A DNA stretch of 15,660 nucleotides, taken from assembly GCA_038251135.1 (NCBI GenBank), contig JBBSBR010000018.1, positions 1 through 15,660 of the forward strand. The letters are read 5' to 3'. Every line of letters begins with the position of its first letter. Within the stretch, counting starts at the first letter, position 1. Origin of the DNA: JBBSBR01 sp038251135. Its GTDB lineage: Bacteria; Patescibacteriota; Saccharimonadia; UBA4664. The notes below the pieces were generated by a model. That model worked only from the letters and a program-made list of their open reading frames with translations, was not told the origin of the DNA and searched no databases. The translations under genes and the position numbers were made by a program. This document shows positions 7,995 to 13,583 of the stretch, in pieces.

Positions 7995-8789
7995 ATGAAG
8001 ATACTGTATATCGGCGACATCATGGCCAAGCCCGGCCGCGAAATGATCGAGAAGCATCTGCCGGCACTTAAAGCCGAGCGGGGAGTAGACTTCGTGGTGG
8101 CTCAAGGCGAGAACCTGACCCACGGCAAGGGCATGCAGATCTCGCACGTCGAGGCCATGATGAAGGCCGGCGTCGATTTCTTTACCGCCGGCAACTGGAC
8201 TCTTCACCGCGATGAAATCATTCCTTGGCTTGAAGACACGACGAAGCCCGTAATTCGTCCGGCCAACTACAAATCGGGCACCCCCGGACGGGGTTGGAAG
8301 ATCGCCGATACGCCGTTCGGCAAGGTACTGGTTATAAGTCTCCTCGGCCAGATCGTCGGCGCCTTTCCGGCCGATATCGATAATCCGCTCAAGGTCGTCG
8401 ATAAGATTCTCGATGAGACGAAACACGAGAATTTGGTGGCACGAATCGTGAACTTTCACGGCGATTATTCCAGCGAAAAAGTTGTCGCCGGGCAGTATCT
8501 GGACGGACGGGTTACGGCTGTGGTCGGCGACCACTGGCATGTTCCGACCGCCGATGCCAAAGTCATGCCCAACGGGACTGCCCACATCACCGACGTCGGC
8601 ATGGTCGGATCGCACGACTCATGTCTGGGTGTGAAAACCGACGTGATAGTTAAGCGCTGGCTCACCGACGAGCGCAGCCGTAATGAACTGGAAGATTCAG
8701 GGCAGATGTGGCTTTGCGCCTTACTGATAGAAACGGATTCGGCTACCGGCTTAGCCAAGAGCGTTGAGCAGATAATCAAGTTCAGCTAA
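7995..8789 (+). CDS. ymdB: YmdB-like metallophosphoesterase (TIGR00282 family) with an altered active site
   Basis: 264 aa, full family length. Metal and active-site motifs in order: GDIMAKPGR (D8), GENLTHG (E39, N40), GNWTLH (N67), NFHGDYSSEK (His near 155), DGRVTAVVGDHWHVPTAD (two His) and GTAHITDVGM. In B. subtilis YmdB residue 68 is the catalytic His of the GNH motif; here the codon is TGG and residue 68 is Trp, with a His only at 71. The family hydrolyses 2',3'-cyclic nucleotides or cAMP and affects biofilm and motility choice; in this protein activity may be reduced or changed. Follows rny after 1 nt and is closed by a hairpin at 8807-8838. The gene itself looks intact, with no frameshift. 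Confidence 0.92.
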   Translation: MKILYIGDIMAKPGREMIEKHLPALKAERGVDFVVAQGENLTHGKGMQISHVEAMMKAGVDFFTAGNWTLHRDEIIPWLEDTTKPVIRPANYKSGTPGRGWKIADTPFGKVLVISLLGQIVGAFPADIDNPLKVVDKILDETKHENLVARIVNFHGDYSSEKVVAGQYLDGRVTAVVGDHWHVPTADAKVMPNGTAHITDVGMVGSHDSCLGVKTDVIVKRWLTDERSRNELEDSGQMWLCALLIETDSATGLAKSVEQIIKFS

Positions 8790-8806
8790 CACCGGCAAAT
8801 TTCCGC

Positions 8807-8838
8807 ATATAGACCTCATCGGCGGATGGGGTCTATAT
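8807..8838 (+). terminator. Hairpin terminator after ymdB
   Basis: A 14-bp stem (8807-8820 with 8825-8838, one G-T pair) closed by a GGCG loop, starting 17 nt after the ymdB stop. The tail ATTTAGG is poor in T, so termination strength is uncertain. Confidence 0.6.
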
Positions 8839-8860
8839 ATTTAGGGTAAGAATTATCGAC

Positions 8861-8890
8861 TAGACAACCGAACAAATACCGTATTAAAAT
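8861..8890 (+). promoter_or_regulatory. Promoter of the WhiB-like gene
   Basis: TAGACA (8861-8866), 18 nt, TAAAAT (8885-8890). Start would be near 8897, giving a leader of about 38 nt with a very strong GGAGGAGGTGAGC ribosome site at 8918-8930. Confidence 0.5.
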
Positions 8891-8934
8891 TAAGCTAGAT
8901 CAGAACATTCACAACTTGGAGGAGGTGAGCGACG

Positions 8935-9603
8935 ATGAGCGTTATGGCGGTTAATTCTGCGGACTGGCGAGGCCGGGCGTATTGTGTCGGCCTCGAGCCC
9001 GAGGTGCTCTTTCCGGACGACCCTACCGATAACAGTGCGGCTAAGATGTACTGTCATCGCTGCCCCGTTCGAGACGAGTGCTTGAATTGGGCCCTCGAAA
9101 GCGATTCGCGTGAAGGTACATGGGGCGGTCTGACTGAGTTTGAGCGAGCCCGGCTGCATGCGGATTACGCCAACGGACTTTCGGAGGTGCTGCCAGAGCC
9201 TGCGGGCCGCTTCCCGAGGTCGATGACCGCGCATGAGCGGATTGAGCTCGTCGATTTAATACAGGAGTGCGGGCAGGCGGCTCGCCGCAAGTATCGCTTG
9301 CGGTTGGGCGAGCTCTACATGAACGGCGTTTCAATTAGGCAGCTCCTAGACAGCGGGGTCAGTAACGACCGGCTGATATGGCGGTCTATCAGAGAGTACC
9401 GCGCCTATCGGGGGATTTCCGTGCCCGAGCGCCCACCTCGAAGGACTCGGCCGGTTTTACCCGGCAAGGTTCAAGCCGCTGTTTGCAATTATCGTGAGCT
9501 GGCGCAGCTTGCTCCTACCGAAGCCGCGCGTGAATTCTGGCGCGTTCTGGCGGATGAGCTGGAGCAAGGGAAGGCACTGTTGCAGCCAGTGAGTGCCCTC
9601 TAG
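8935..9603 (+). CDS. WhiB-like iron-sulfur transcriptional regulator with C-terminal extension
   Basis: 222 aa. The N-terminal 80 residues match the WhiB domain: four cysteines C17, C40, C43, C49 spaced C-x22-C-x2-C-x5-C, which bind a 4Fe-4S cluster, followed by GTWGG (61-65), the G(V/I)WGG turn of the family, and LTEFERARL. WhiB proteins sense redox or NO and act with the main sigma factor. They are regarded as mainly actinobacterial, and most are 80-130 aa; here about 140 extra residues follow, basic and helical, including SIRQLLDSGVSNDRLIWRSI (about 131-150), which could be a helix-turn-helix. I do not recognise this extension. The ATG follows GGAGGAGGTGAGC by 4 nt. Own promoter and terminator, so a single-gene unit. 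Confidence 0.85.
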   Translation: MSVMAVNSADWRGRAYCVGLEPEVLFPDDPTDNSAAKMYCHRCPVRDECLNWALESDSREGTWGGLTEFERARLHADYANGLSEVLPEPAGRFPRSMTAHERIELVDLIQECGQAARRKYRLRLGELYMNGVSIRQLLDSGVSNDRLIWRSIREYRAYRGISVPERPPRRTRPVLPGKVQAAVCNYRELAQLAPTEAAREFWRVLADELEQGKALLQPVSAL

Positions 9604-9631
9604 CCCATATGGCAGCAATGCCGTATGGGCT
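9602..9631 (+). terminator. Terminator of the WhiB-like gene
   Basis: 13-bp stem AGCCCATATGGCA (9602-9614) with TGCCGTATGGGCT (9619-9631), one G-T pair, GCAA tetraloop, followed by TTAAATT. The stem begins inside the TAG stop codon. Confidence 0.8.
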
Positions 9632-9668
9632 TTAAATTACCGAAATTATTAATGAAGCAAACGGCCAA

Positions 9669-9745
9669 TCGGCATTTCCGGATAGATTCGGCATCTAAAC
9701 CAGCAAAATGGGTCTAACATCTCATAAAATTTGGATAAATGCCGA
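9669..9745 (+). promoter_or_regulatory. Three TCGGCAT-type half-sites upstream of the HU promoter
   Basis: TCGGCATTT at 9669-9677 and its exact reverse complement AAATGCCGA at 9737-9745 form a 9-nt inverted repeat; a third copy, TTCGGCATCT, lies at 9687-9696. The right-hand site abuts the -35 element of the HU gene. This looks like an operator set for a DNA-binding protein; a long-loop hairpin is the alternative. Confidence 0.35.
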
Positions 9746-9746
9746 C

Positions 9747-9775
9747 TTGTCGGGAGACTTCAAGGCGCGTAATAT
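9747..9775 (+). promoter_or_regulatory. Promoter of the HU gene
   Basis: TTGTCG (9747-9752), 17 nt, TAATAT (9770-9775). Start near 9782. The short leader contains AAAGGGA inside a weak 5-bp hairpin (TGGTA 9780-9784 with TACCA 9796-9800). Confidence 0.55.
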
Positions 9776-9800
9776 ACGATGGTAAAGGGAATTTCTACCA

Positions 9801-10073
9801 ATGACAAAGCAGCAGTTGATTGAGACCTTAGCTACAGAGACCAACGTTACTCGCCGTCAGGCCGAGCAAAACTTAAGCACCCTCGTCAATATCATTGAGC
9901 GCACTGTCGCCAAGGGCGAGAAGGTCTCCATTACGGGTTTTGGGACGTTTGACTTGGGTAAGCGGGCCGCTCGACGCGGTGTGAATCCTCAGACTGGCGC
10001 CGAAATCCAGATTCCCGAAATGGCGATGCCCCGATTCCGCGCCGGCAAGCGCCTGAAAGAGACGATCAGATAA
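9801..10073 (+). CDS. hup: HU-family nucleoid-associated DNA-binding protein
   Basis: 90 aa, the canonical HU length. Helical dimer body (MTKQQLIETLATETNVTRRQAE...), the GFGTFDLGKRAARRGVNPQTG stretch (46-66) and the DNA-bending arm ending MPRFRAGKRLKETI are typical. It packs and bends DNA as a dimer. Single-gene unit with its own promoter and a strong terminator. The genus-level choice between HU and IHF subunits cannot be settled by eye; HU is likelier in this kind of genome. Confidence 0.95.
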   Translation: MTKQQLIETLATETNVTRRQAEQNLSTLVNIIERTVAKGEKVSITGFGTFDLGKRAARRGVNPQTGAEIQIPEMAMPRFRAGKRLKETIR

Positions 10074-10097
10074 TTCTCGTCCGGAGTTGTAGGCTGC

Positions 10098-10123
10098 AAA
10101 AAGTGCCCAAGCGGGCACTTTTT
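10098..10123 (+). terminator. Terminator of the HU gene
   Basis: Perfect 11-bp stem AAAAAGTGCCC (10098-10108) with GGGCACTTTTT (10113-10123), AAGC loop, and a T-run; starts 24 nt after the stop. Confidence 0.9.
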
Positions 10124-10152
10124 CGTTAGGCGGTACGGTATATCTCCCCGAT

Positions 10153-10188
10153 ATGCCAGTTTGGCATTAATTTCAAATGTGCCATAAT
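10153..10188 (+). promoter_or_regulatory. Promoter and overlapping palindrome of the response regulator gene
   Basis: TTGGCA (-35, 10161-10166), 16 nt, extended -10 TGC-CATAAT (10180-10188), ending only 6 nt before the ATG, so the mRNA should be leaderless. The palindrome ATGCCA-GTT-TGGCAT (10153-10167) covers the -35, as an operator would. Confidence 0.55.
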
Positions 10189-10194
10189 CATTCT

Positions 10195-10599
10195 ATGAAG
10201 CCTCACAAAATTCTGATCGTCGAAGATGATGCCGGTGTACAGACTATGTATCGGCGTTTTTTTGAGCTTGAGAAATTTGAAGTCGAGACGGCCAGTGACG
10301 GCCTCGAAGGGCTGGAGAAAGTCCGCAAGTATATTCCGGATTTGATCGCGCTGGATATTATGATGCCGGGCATGGACGGGGTTAAGGTTCTAAGCGAGAT
10401 TAAGGGCGACCCAACGACTCGCCACATACCCGTTATTATGCTTACCAATATCGGCGACGAAACGACATTGCAGCAGTGCATGAAGCTGGGTGCTCTGGCC
10501 TACATGGTGAAACTCGATTTTACGCCTTCGGAAGTCGTCTCCAAAGTCAGATATTATTTATCCGAGCCGTCCACTGCCCGCGCCGAATTTCAGCCCTAG
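10195..10599 (+). CDS. Receiver-only (CheY-like) response regulator
   Basis: 134 aa, one receiver domain and no output domain. Key residues are all there: acidic pair D11-D12 (ILIVEDD), phosphorylation site D54 (LIALDIMMPGMDG), T84 (IMLTN) and K105 (YMVKLD). It should accept phosphate from a histidine kinase and work by protein contact. The frame is open from 10177, but the ATG at 10195 is the start that fits the receiver fold; it has no Shine-Dalgarno and sits 6 nt after an extended -10, so it is probably translated from a leaderless mRNA. No histidine kinase lies in the window. A bidirectional hairpin at 10682-10713 may end its transcript. Confidence 0.93.
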   Translation: MKPHKILIVEDDAGVQTMYRRFFELEKFEVETASDGLEGLEKVRKYIPDLIALDIMMPGMDGVKVLSEIKGDPTTRHIPVIMLTNIGDETTLQQCMKLGALAYMVKLDFTPSEVVSKVRYYLSEPSTARAEFQP

Positions 10600-10681
10600 C
10601 TACCGCCTGTAATATCTCATAAAGACGTGGCCTACCGGGGTCCCCAGTCACCGGTTTAATCCGTGAGCTGGAATCAGGACA

Positions 10682-10713
10682 AAAATTAAGACCCCCAACG
10701 GGGTCTTAATTTT
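10682..10713 (-). terminator. Terminator of tRNA-Gly, probably working in both directions
   Basis: Perfect 14-bp stem AAAATTAAGACCCC (10682-10695) with GGGGTCTTAATTTT (10700-10713), 4-nt loop. On the minus strand it begins at the last base of the tRNA CCA. On the plus strand it may end the response regulator transcript. Confidence 0.85.
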
Positions 10714-10787
10714 GGAGCGGGTAGCGAGACTCGAACTCGCATAGCCTGCTTGGAAGGCAGGTGCACTAACCGTTGTGCTATACCCGC
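10713..10787 (-). tRNA. tRNA-Gly(TCC)
   Basis: Minus strand. Acceptor GCGGGTA/TACCCGC, D-arm GCAC/GTGC, anticodon stem CCTGC/GCAGG with loop CTTCCAA (anticodon TCC, reads GGA/GGG), T-arm GCGAG-TTCGAGT-CTCGC, discriminator T, and an encoded CCA end. All stems are complete. Confidence 0.97.
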
Positions 10788-10801
10788 GGACATGTAACGT
10801 G

Positions 10802-10829
10802 ACGGTATGGAACCAGTAAATTCTAGCAA
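10802..10829 (-). promoter_or_regulatory. Possible promoter of tRNA-Gly
   Basis: Minus-strand TTGCTA (10824-10829), 16 nt, TACCGT (10802-10807). It would give a short 5' leader of a few nt before the tRNA. Weak -10. Confidence 0.3.
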
Positions 10830-10863
10830 GCATCCGACTTGGCGTCTAGCCTTGTTAAGCCCA

Positions 10864-10898
10864 AAAAATAGCCTACGAGTGATATATCACGCATAGGC
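10864..10898 (-). terminator. Terminator of guanylate kinase gene
   Basis: On the minus strand GCCTATGCGTGATA pairs with TATCACTCGTAGGC (10871-10898, one mismatch and one G-T pair), followed by six T (10864-10869). It includes the gmk stop codon. Confidence 0.85.
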
Positions 10899-11489
10899 AG
10901 GGACGAAGTGATCGCGAATGACATAGAGCAGTTCGAAGGCGGTAGATTGGGCATTGTCATTGATCATGACCAGGTTGGACTGATCCGGGCCTTGAACAAG
11001 CTCGTTTCGGGCGGTTTCCAGACGTGACTGCAGGACCTCGGCGGCGATATTTTCGCGGGTCCGCAGACGGTCGGCGATCACGGCGAGCTGCTCATCGATG
11101 GTGTCACCGGGCGCCGTCAGAAAGATCAGCAGAGCCGAAGTCTGCCGGGCAATGGCGCTGGCGCCCGCGATCTCGACTTCGAGGAGCGTACGCGCCCCAG
11201 CTTTCGGCCAGAGTGATCCGTAACGGTTCCCGGCGAAGATCGTATTCTCCATGAAGGCGTCCGCTGCGACGAGTTTCACGAATTCGTCTTCGGTCACATA
11301 GCGGTAGGTCTTGTTGGCCGTCTTATCGCTGGCGCGCGGCGTGCGGGTGGTCGCCGATATTCCGAACTGCAGTCCGGGCACGATTTCGTATCGGTCGTTG
11401 TATTCCATCACGAGTTTAAGGACCGTGTCCTTGCCGACGCCGGACGGCCCCGAGACGACCACGATACCACCGTGCTTGGGATCATCCAT
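10887..11489 (-). CDS. gmk: Guanylate kinase
   Basis: 200 aa, normal for the family. P-loop SGPSGVGKDT (13-22), the GMP-binding ATTRTPR, YRYVTEDEF, the NRYGS loop, and TLLEVEIAGA match GMP kinases. It converts GMP plus ATP to GDP plus ADP in the cytoplasm. The ATG at 11489 has GGAGAG 5 nt upstream. It is preceded by its own promoter (11558-11585), and the leader carries a 7-bp hairpin followed by a T-rich stretch. The stop codon lies inside the terminator. ENTIFAGNRYGS is somewhat divergent from the usual EWAEVHGNYYGT, but no key residue is clearly lost. Confidence 0.92.
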   Translation of the reverse strand: MDDPKHGGIVVVSGPSGVGKDTVLKLVMEYNDRYEIVPGLQFGISATTRTPRASDKTANKTYRYVTEDEFVKLVAADAFMENTIFAGNRYGSLWPKAGARTLLEVEIAGASAIARQTSALLIFLTAPGDTIDEQLAVIADRLRTRENIAAEVLQSRLETARNELVQGPDQSNLVMINDNAQSTAFELLYVIRDHFVPAYA

Positions 11490-11517
11490 TGATCTCTCCG
11501 CATCGCTAGGAGTTGAC

Positions 11518-11562
11518 AGAAGAACAAACCGAGCTCTAAAGCTCGGATTCTACATGTAGAAT
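11518..11562 (-). promoter_or_regulatory. Palindrome plus terminator-like hairpin in the gmk leader
   Basis: Positions 11547-11562 are a perfect 16-bp palindrome (ATTCTACATGTAGAAT). Directly after it on the minus strand, CCGAGCT and AGCTCGG (11540-11546 and 11529-11535) form a 7-bp hairpin with a 4-nt loop followed by TTTGTTCTTCT. This is either the terminator of the DUF5652 gene upstream or an early attenuator of gmk, since the predicted gmk start point falls within the palindrome. Confidence 0.5.
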
Positions 11563-11585
11563 AGCATATTATTGGCGGTTGGCAA
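11558..11585 (-). promoter_or_regulatory. Possible promoter of gmk
   Basis: Minus-strand TTGCCA (11580-11585), 16 nt, extended -10 TGC-TATTCT (-10 at 11558-11563). The -10 overlaps the 16-bp palindrome, so a protein bound there would block it. Confidence 0.4.
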
Positions 11586-11801
11586 TTAGGAGGTTTGGTC
11601 TGGTTTGCGCCGTGAGGGTTTCGAGAAGAAGAAGATGTAGGCAATTGGCAATATACCAATCGAATTAATGATCAGAATCAGTATGTACCAGGCTTTGTCG
11701 CCTTGACGGGCGGCAATCCACATCGCCCATGCCTTCCAAAAGAGCTCCCAAATTACTAGCAGGGCAATGAAGAAGGCATATTGTTGAATGAAGGCGTCCA
11801 T
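11586..11801 (-). CDS. DUF5652-family small membrane protein
   Basis: 71 aa. Two hydrophobic helices (about 8-24 and 38-58) around a basic-aromatic hinge, WKAWAMWIAARQGDKAWYI, then NSIGILPIAYIFFF and a basic tail. This pattern (W-K-x-x-A-x-W-x-A-A ... W-x-I-x-x-x-x-N-x-x-G-I-L-x-I-x-Y) is that of DUF5652, common in Patescibacteria and of unknown function. The ATG at 11801 lacks a Shine-Dalgarno; TATATT ends 6 nt upstream, so its mRNA is probably leaderless. Its 3' end is 97 nt upstream of the gmk start, with a hairpin between. Confidence 0.75.
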   Translation of the reverse strand: MDAFIQQYAFFIALLVIWELFWKAWAMWIAARQGDKAWYILILIINSIGILPIAYIFFFSKPSRRKPDQTS

Positions 11802-11807
11802 AAGCTA

Positions 11808-11815
11808 AATATACA
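11808..11815 (-). promoter_or_regulatory. -10 element of the DUF5652 gene
   Basis: Minus-strand TATATT (11808-11813), preceded by TG, with 6 nt before the ATG. No clear -35. Confidence 0.35.
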
Positions 11816-11908
11816 CCTGATTGATCGGTAAAATAAAGGGCCCGCTGTCGACGTCCCCGCGCAAAGTTATCTAATGCGGGTTAAGGCTACCTGCTTGCGG
11901 CCGAAATA

Positions 11909-11917
11909 TGGCATAAT
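11909..11917 (+). promoter_or_regulatory. Extended -10 of the DUF4118-like gene
   Basis: TGG-CATAAT (11909-11917) with 8 nt to the ATG at 11926, so transcription would start one or two bases before the start codon. The element nearly matches that of the response regulator gene (TGC-CATAAT). No good -35. Confidence 0.4.
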
Positions 11918-11925
11918 TGCTCCAT

Positions 11926-12363
11926 ATGAAGATAATTGTTATCAAAAGGCTTAATCAAATCCTGGAGGCCAATCGGCCGCTCCGCTATTTGATTGGCTTT
12001 GGACTGCTGCTGGGTTCAATCAGCCTAGTCCTGCAAGTACCCCACGAGACCCAGGGTCCTTTGCTGATAGTAATTCTGATCAACACGATACTGGGCGGGG
12101 TGCGCTTGGGTATAATCAGTACCGCCTTGGCTGCCATTGCGTTGGCAATGGTAATTTTCCCCTCTAAATATTCGACGAACAGTCTGGGCGACGTAGTGAT
12201 ATTTTCGCTCGAGGCACTCCTAATAATCTTGGTCGTAAATCAAAAGAATAAAGCCGAACAACAGCTTCGAAAATCGGAGCGGCAGCTCAAACTGGCCAAC
12301 GACAAGATTACTAATCTCTTGCTTGATGCCACCGACTACCGAGGACCAAAGCGCAAACCCTAA
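11926..12363 (+). CDS. DUF4118-like membrane sensor fragment without a kinase
   Basis: 145 aa from the ATG at 11926; a TTG at 11917 is in frame but lies within the -10. Four hydrophobic helices between about 20 and 105 with short turns (LRYLIGFGLLLGSISLVLQV, ...GPLLIVILINTILGGVRLG..., ALAAIALAMVIFP, VVIFSLEALLIILVV) resemble the DUF4118 domain of KdpD-type sensors. A charged helix follows (QKNKAEQQLRKSERQLKLAN) and the gene stops where a PAS or histidine kinase domain would begin. No continuation is seen downstream. It could be a stand-alone sensor that signals through partners, or the remnant of a kinase. Convergent with the PAP2 gene, with 50 bp between stops. Confidence 0.6.
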   Translation: MKIIVIKRLNQILEANRPLRYLIGFGLLLGSISLVLQVPHETQGPLLIVILINTILGGVRLGIISTALAAIALAMVIFPSKYSTNSLGDVVIFSLEALLIILVVNQKNKAEQQLRKSERQLKLANDKITNLLLDATDYRGPKRKP

Positions 12364-12413
12364 TTAAGCGCCGACTGTCGATCTCTTCACTCTATCCGGG
12401 CACGGCTGCCGTC

Positions 12414-12902
12414 CTAGACTTCGGATTGGGTGGGCTCGGTTGTCCCGCTGCGGGCGAATCGCTTCTGCGCGTACCAAGTTATCCCAACGGCAGTCCCGGT
12501 AATTATGAATGCGCCGGCGATATCGAGCGGGTGATGAATGCCGGCCGCAACTCGCGACGCGCCAACTATCAGGGCAATGACCAGCAGGGCAATTCCCAGC
12601 TTCTTTGAATATATATAGACGGCAAATCCAATCAGGGAAGTCAGCAGGGTGTGGTCAGAAGGAAAGCCGTTGTCATTCGCGTGGGCGATTAGCGGAGTAA
12701 TGTTATCGGACACAAACGGCCGGGCGTCGTATATGAAATGACCGGCAATTTTGGCGATTAAAATGGCCAATATTCCCGCTATCAGTGTCGTGAGCGCCAG
12801 ATCTTTTTTGGTGCCTTTCGGCTGCTTGAGCCAGTAAATAACCAGGATGATTACACTAACCGCAAAGAGGTACTTGGCCGAAAGGGTTATAAGTTCATTC
12901 AT
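12414..12902 (-). CDS. PAP2-family membrane phosphatase (BcrC-like)
   Basis: 162 aa, with membrane helices throughout. The three phosphatase motifs are present: K51 with RPF (R61-P62), PSDH (81-84) and SRVAAGIHHPLD (S116-R117, H123, D127). The likely substrate is undecaprenyl pyrophosphate, recycled to the monophosphate carrier for cell-wall synthesis on the outer face of the membrane, but other lipid phosphates are possible. The ATG at 12902 has no Shine-Dalgarno; TAAAAT ends 6 nt upstream, so the mRNA is probably leaderless. Confidence 0.85.
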   Translation of the reverse strand: MNELITLSAKYLFAVSVIILVIYWLKQPKGTKKDLALTTLIAGILAILIAKIAGHFIYDARPFVSDNITPLIAHANDNGFPSDHTLLTSLIGFAVYIYSKKLGIALLVIALIVGASRVAAGIHHPLDIAGAFIITGTAVGITWYAQKRFARSGTTEPTQSEV

Positions 12903-12908
12903 TACTGC

Positions 12909-12914
12909 ATTTTA
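12909..12914 (-). promoter_or_regulatory. -10 element of the PAP2 gene
   Basis: Minus-strand TAAAAT followed by 6 nt and the ATG. No clear -35 and no TG extension. Confidence 0.35.
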
Positions 12915-12976
12915 CCCTAAATCTGGGCAATAGTTTAATTACAGTGGCTCGAAGCATAAATATTAGCTATTAAATG

Positions 12977-13006
12977 AAATACGAGGCACTTTTGTGCCTC
13001 GTATTT
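12977..13006 (-). terminator. Terminator of small RNA copy A
   Basis: Perfect 13-bp stem AAATACGAGGCAC (12977-12989) with GTGCCTCGTATTT (12994-13006), 4-nt loop, then CATTTAAT on the minus strand. There is no plus-strand gene upstream for it to serve, since the PAP2 gene points away, so it fits a minus-strand transcript coming from the right. Confidence 0.75.
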
Positions 13007-13145
13007 GTGAACGGAAAGGAAGACGACGCGGTGGTGTAGCATACTAACTAACAAAGTATTGAACTCGAACTAGGGACTTAGAACAAGATATTCTTAACTC
13101 GATCTGCTACATCTAGGAGCTAATTTATATCCTCCCATGTCTTCC
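12977..13145 (-). ncRNA. Predicted small RNA, copy A (~170 nt), undescribed
   Basis: Minus-strand transcript predicted from a conserved promoter (13153-13182) to the terminator at 12977-13006. The expected start coincides with GGAAGAC (13145-13139), which pairs with GTCTTCC (13024-13018) just before the terminator, closing the molecule. Inside are a 9-bp stem GATGTAGCA/TGCTACACC (13113-13105 with 13041-13033, one G-U), a hairpin GGGAG...CTCCT near the 5' end and a 5-bp hairpin ATACT/AGTAT. The body differs from copy B at only three positions (two substitutions, one 1-nt indel) in about 134. No long open frame; a 14-codon ATG frame is present. I do not recognise the family: it is not an obvious tmRNA, SRP RNA or RNase P RNA. 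The promoter position and pairing support the strand choice; expression is inferred. Confidence 0.65.
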
Positions 13146-13278
13146 GATTTAGATAATATCAGATCGCCAAAGTGGAAATCAAGAGTTTTTTTGCCAGCCA
13201 ATGTGCTCACTTGTGGCGGTTGAGTTTGAAGCCAGCGACGACTTGTTTAAGGCGTTTTTGGATTAATAATTCTTGGGG
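13008..13278. repeat. Direct repeat, copy A (271 bp)
   Basis: Matches 14196-14467 over its whole length in direct orientation. The half that forms the predicted RNA is about 98% identical; the half upstream of the RNA promoter (13159-13278) is about 83% identical by my hand alignment. It flanks the PAS gene together with copy B. Confidence 0.95.
13153..13192 (-). promoter_or_regulatory. Promoter of small RNA copy A
   Basis: Minus strand: seven-A tract (13192-13186) like an UP element, TTGATT (13182-13177), 18 nt, TG-A-TATTAT (extended -10, 13161-13153). Seven nt further comes GGAAGAC. All these parts are kept in copy B although the bases between them vary. Confidence 0.6.
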
Positions 13279-13583
13279 TGAGCTGGCAATCAAGTTTCGA
13301 ACGGAGTATTGCACGACGGCCCGGGCACTTTATTAATGAGATTAGGCTAAAGTCAGTTCTTAACTAAGTCATTAACTCGCCATGTTGCAAAATTGAGCGG
13401 TTGCGAACGACAACTTTCCCAATCAGGCTTCCAAAAAGTTTCTTTTCAGGGCTCAAGTTACGATCTATCTACTTACAATCTATCTACAATTCTCAGGCTC
13501 GTTTATTTCGATTTTAGCTATATTGGCTAATGCTAATTTGAGCTAATTACTGTAAACTTTATACCCTATATAAGGATTCTAGG
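13279..13583. other. AT-rich gap before the PAS gene
   Basis: 305 bp with no credible gene. It holds a 10-bp direct repeat ATCTATCTAC (13463-13472 and 13478-13487) and a cluster of GCTAAT-like words (about 13516-13548). A weak promoter for the PAS gene may be TTGAGC (13538-13543), 16 nt, TATACC (13560-13565). Nothing else recognised. Confidence 0.4.

Noticed and set aside
12426..12608. 60-codon plus-strand frame within the PAP2 gene
   Set aside because: Lies opposite the PAP2 motifs, with no ribosome site or family signature.
13033..13076. tRNA-like look of the repeat body
   Set aside because: It has a TTCGAGT loop-like word, but neighbouring bases do not form a T-stem and there is no acceptor stem with CCA.
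13463..13487. Possible start of a CRISPR or iteron array (ATCTATCTAC repeat)
   Set aside because: Only two copies of 10 bp, no regular spacing, and no cas or replication gene nearby.
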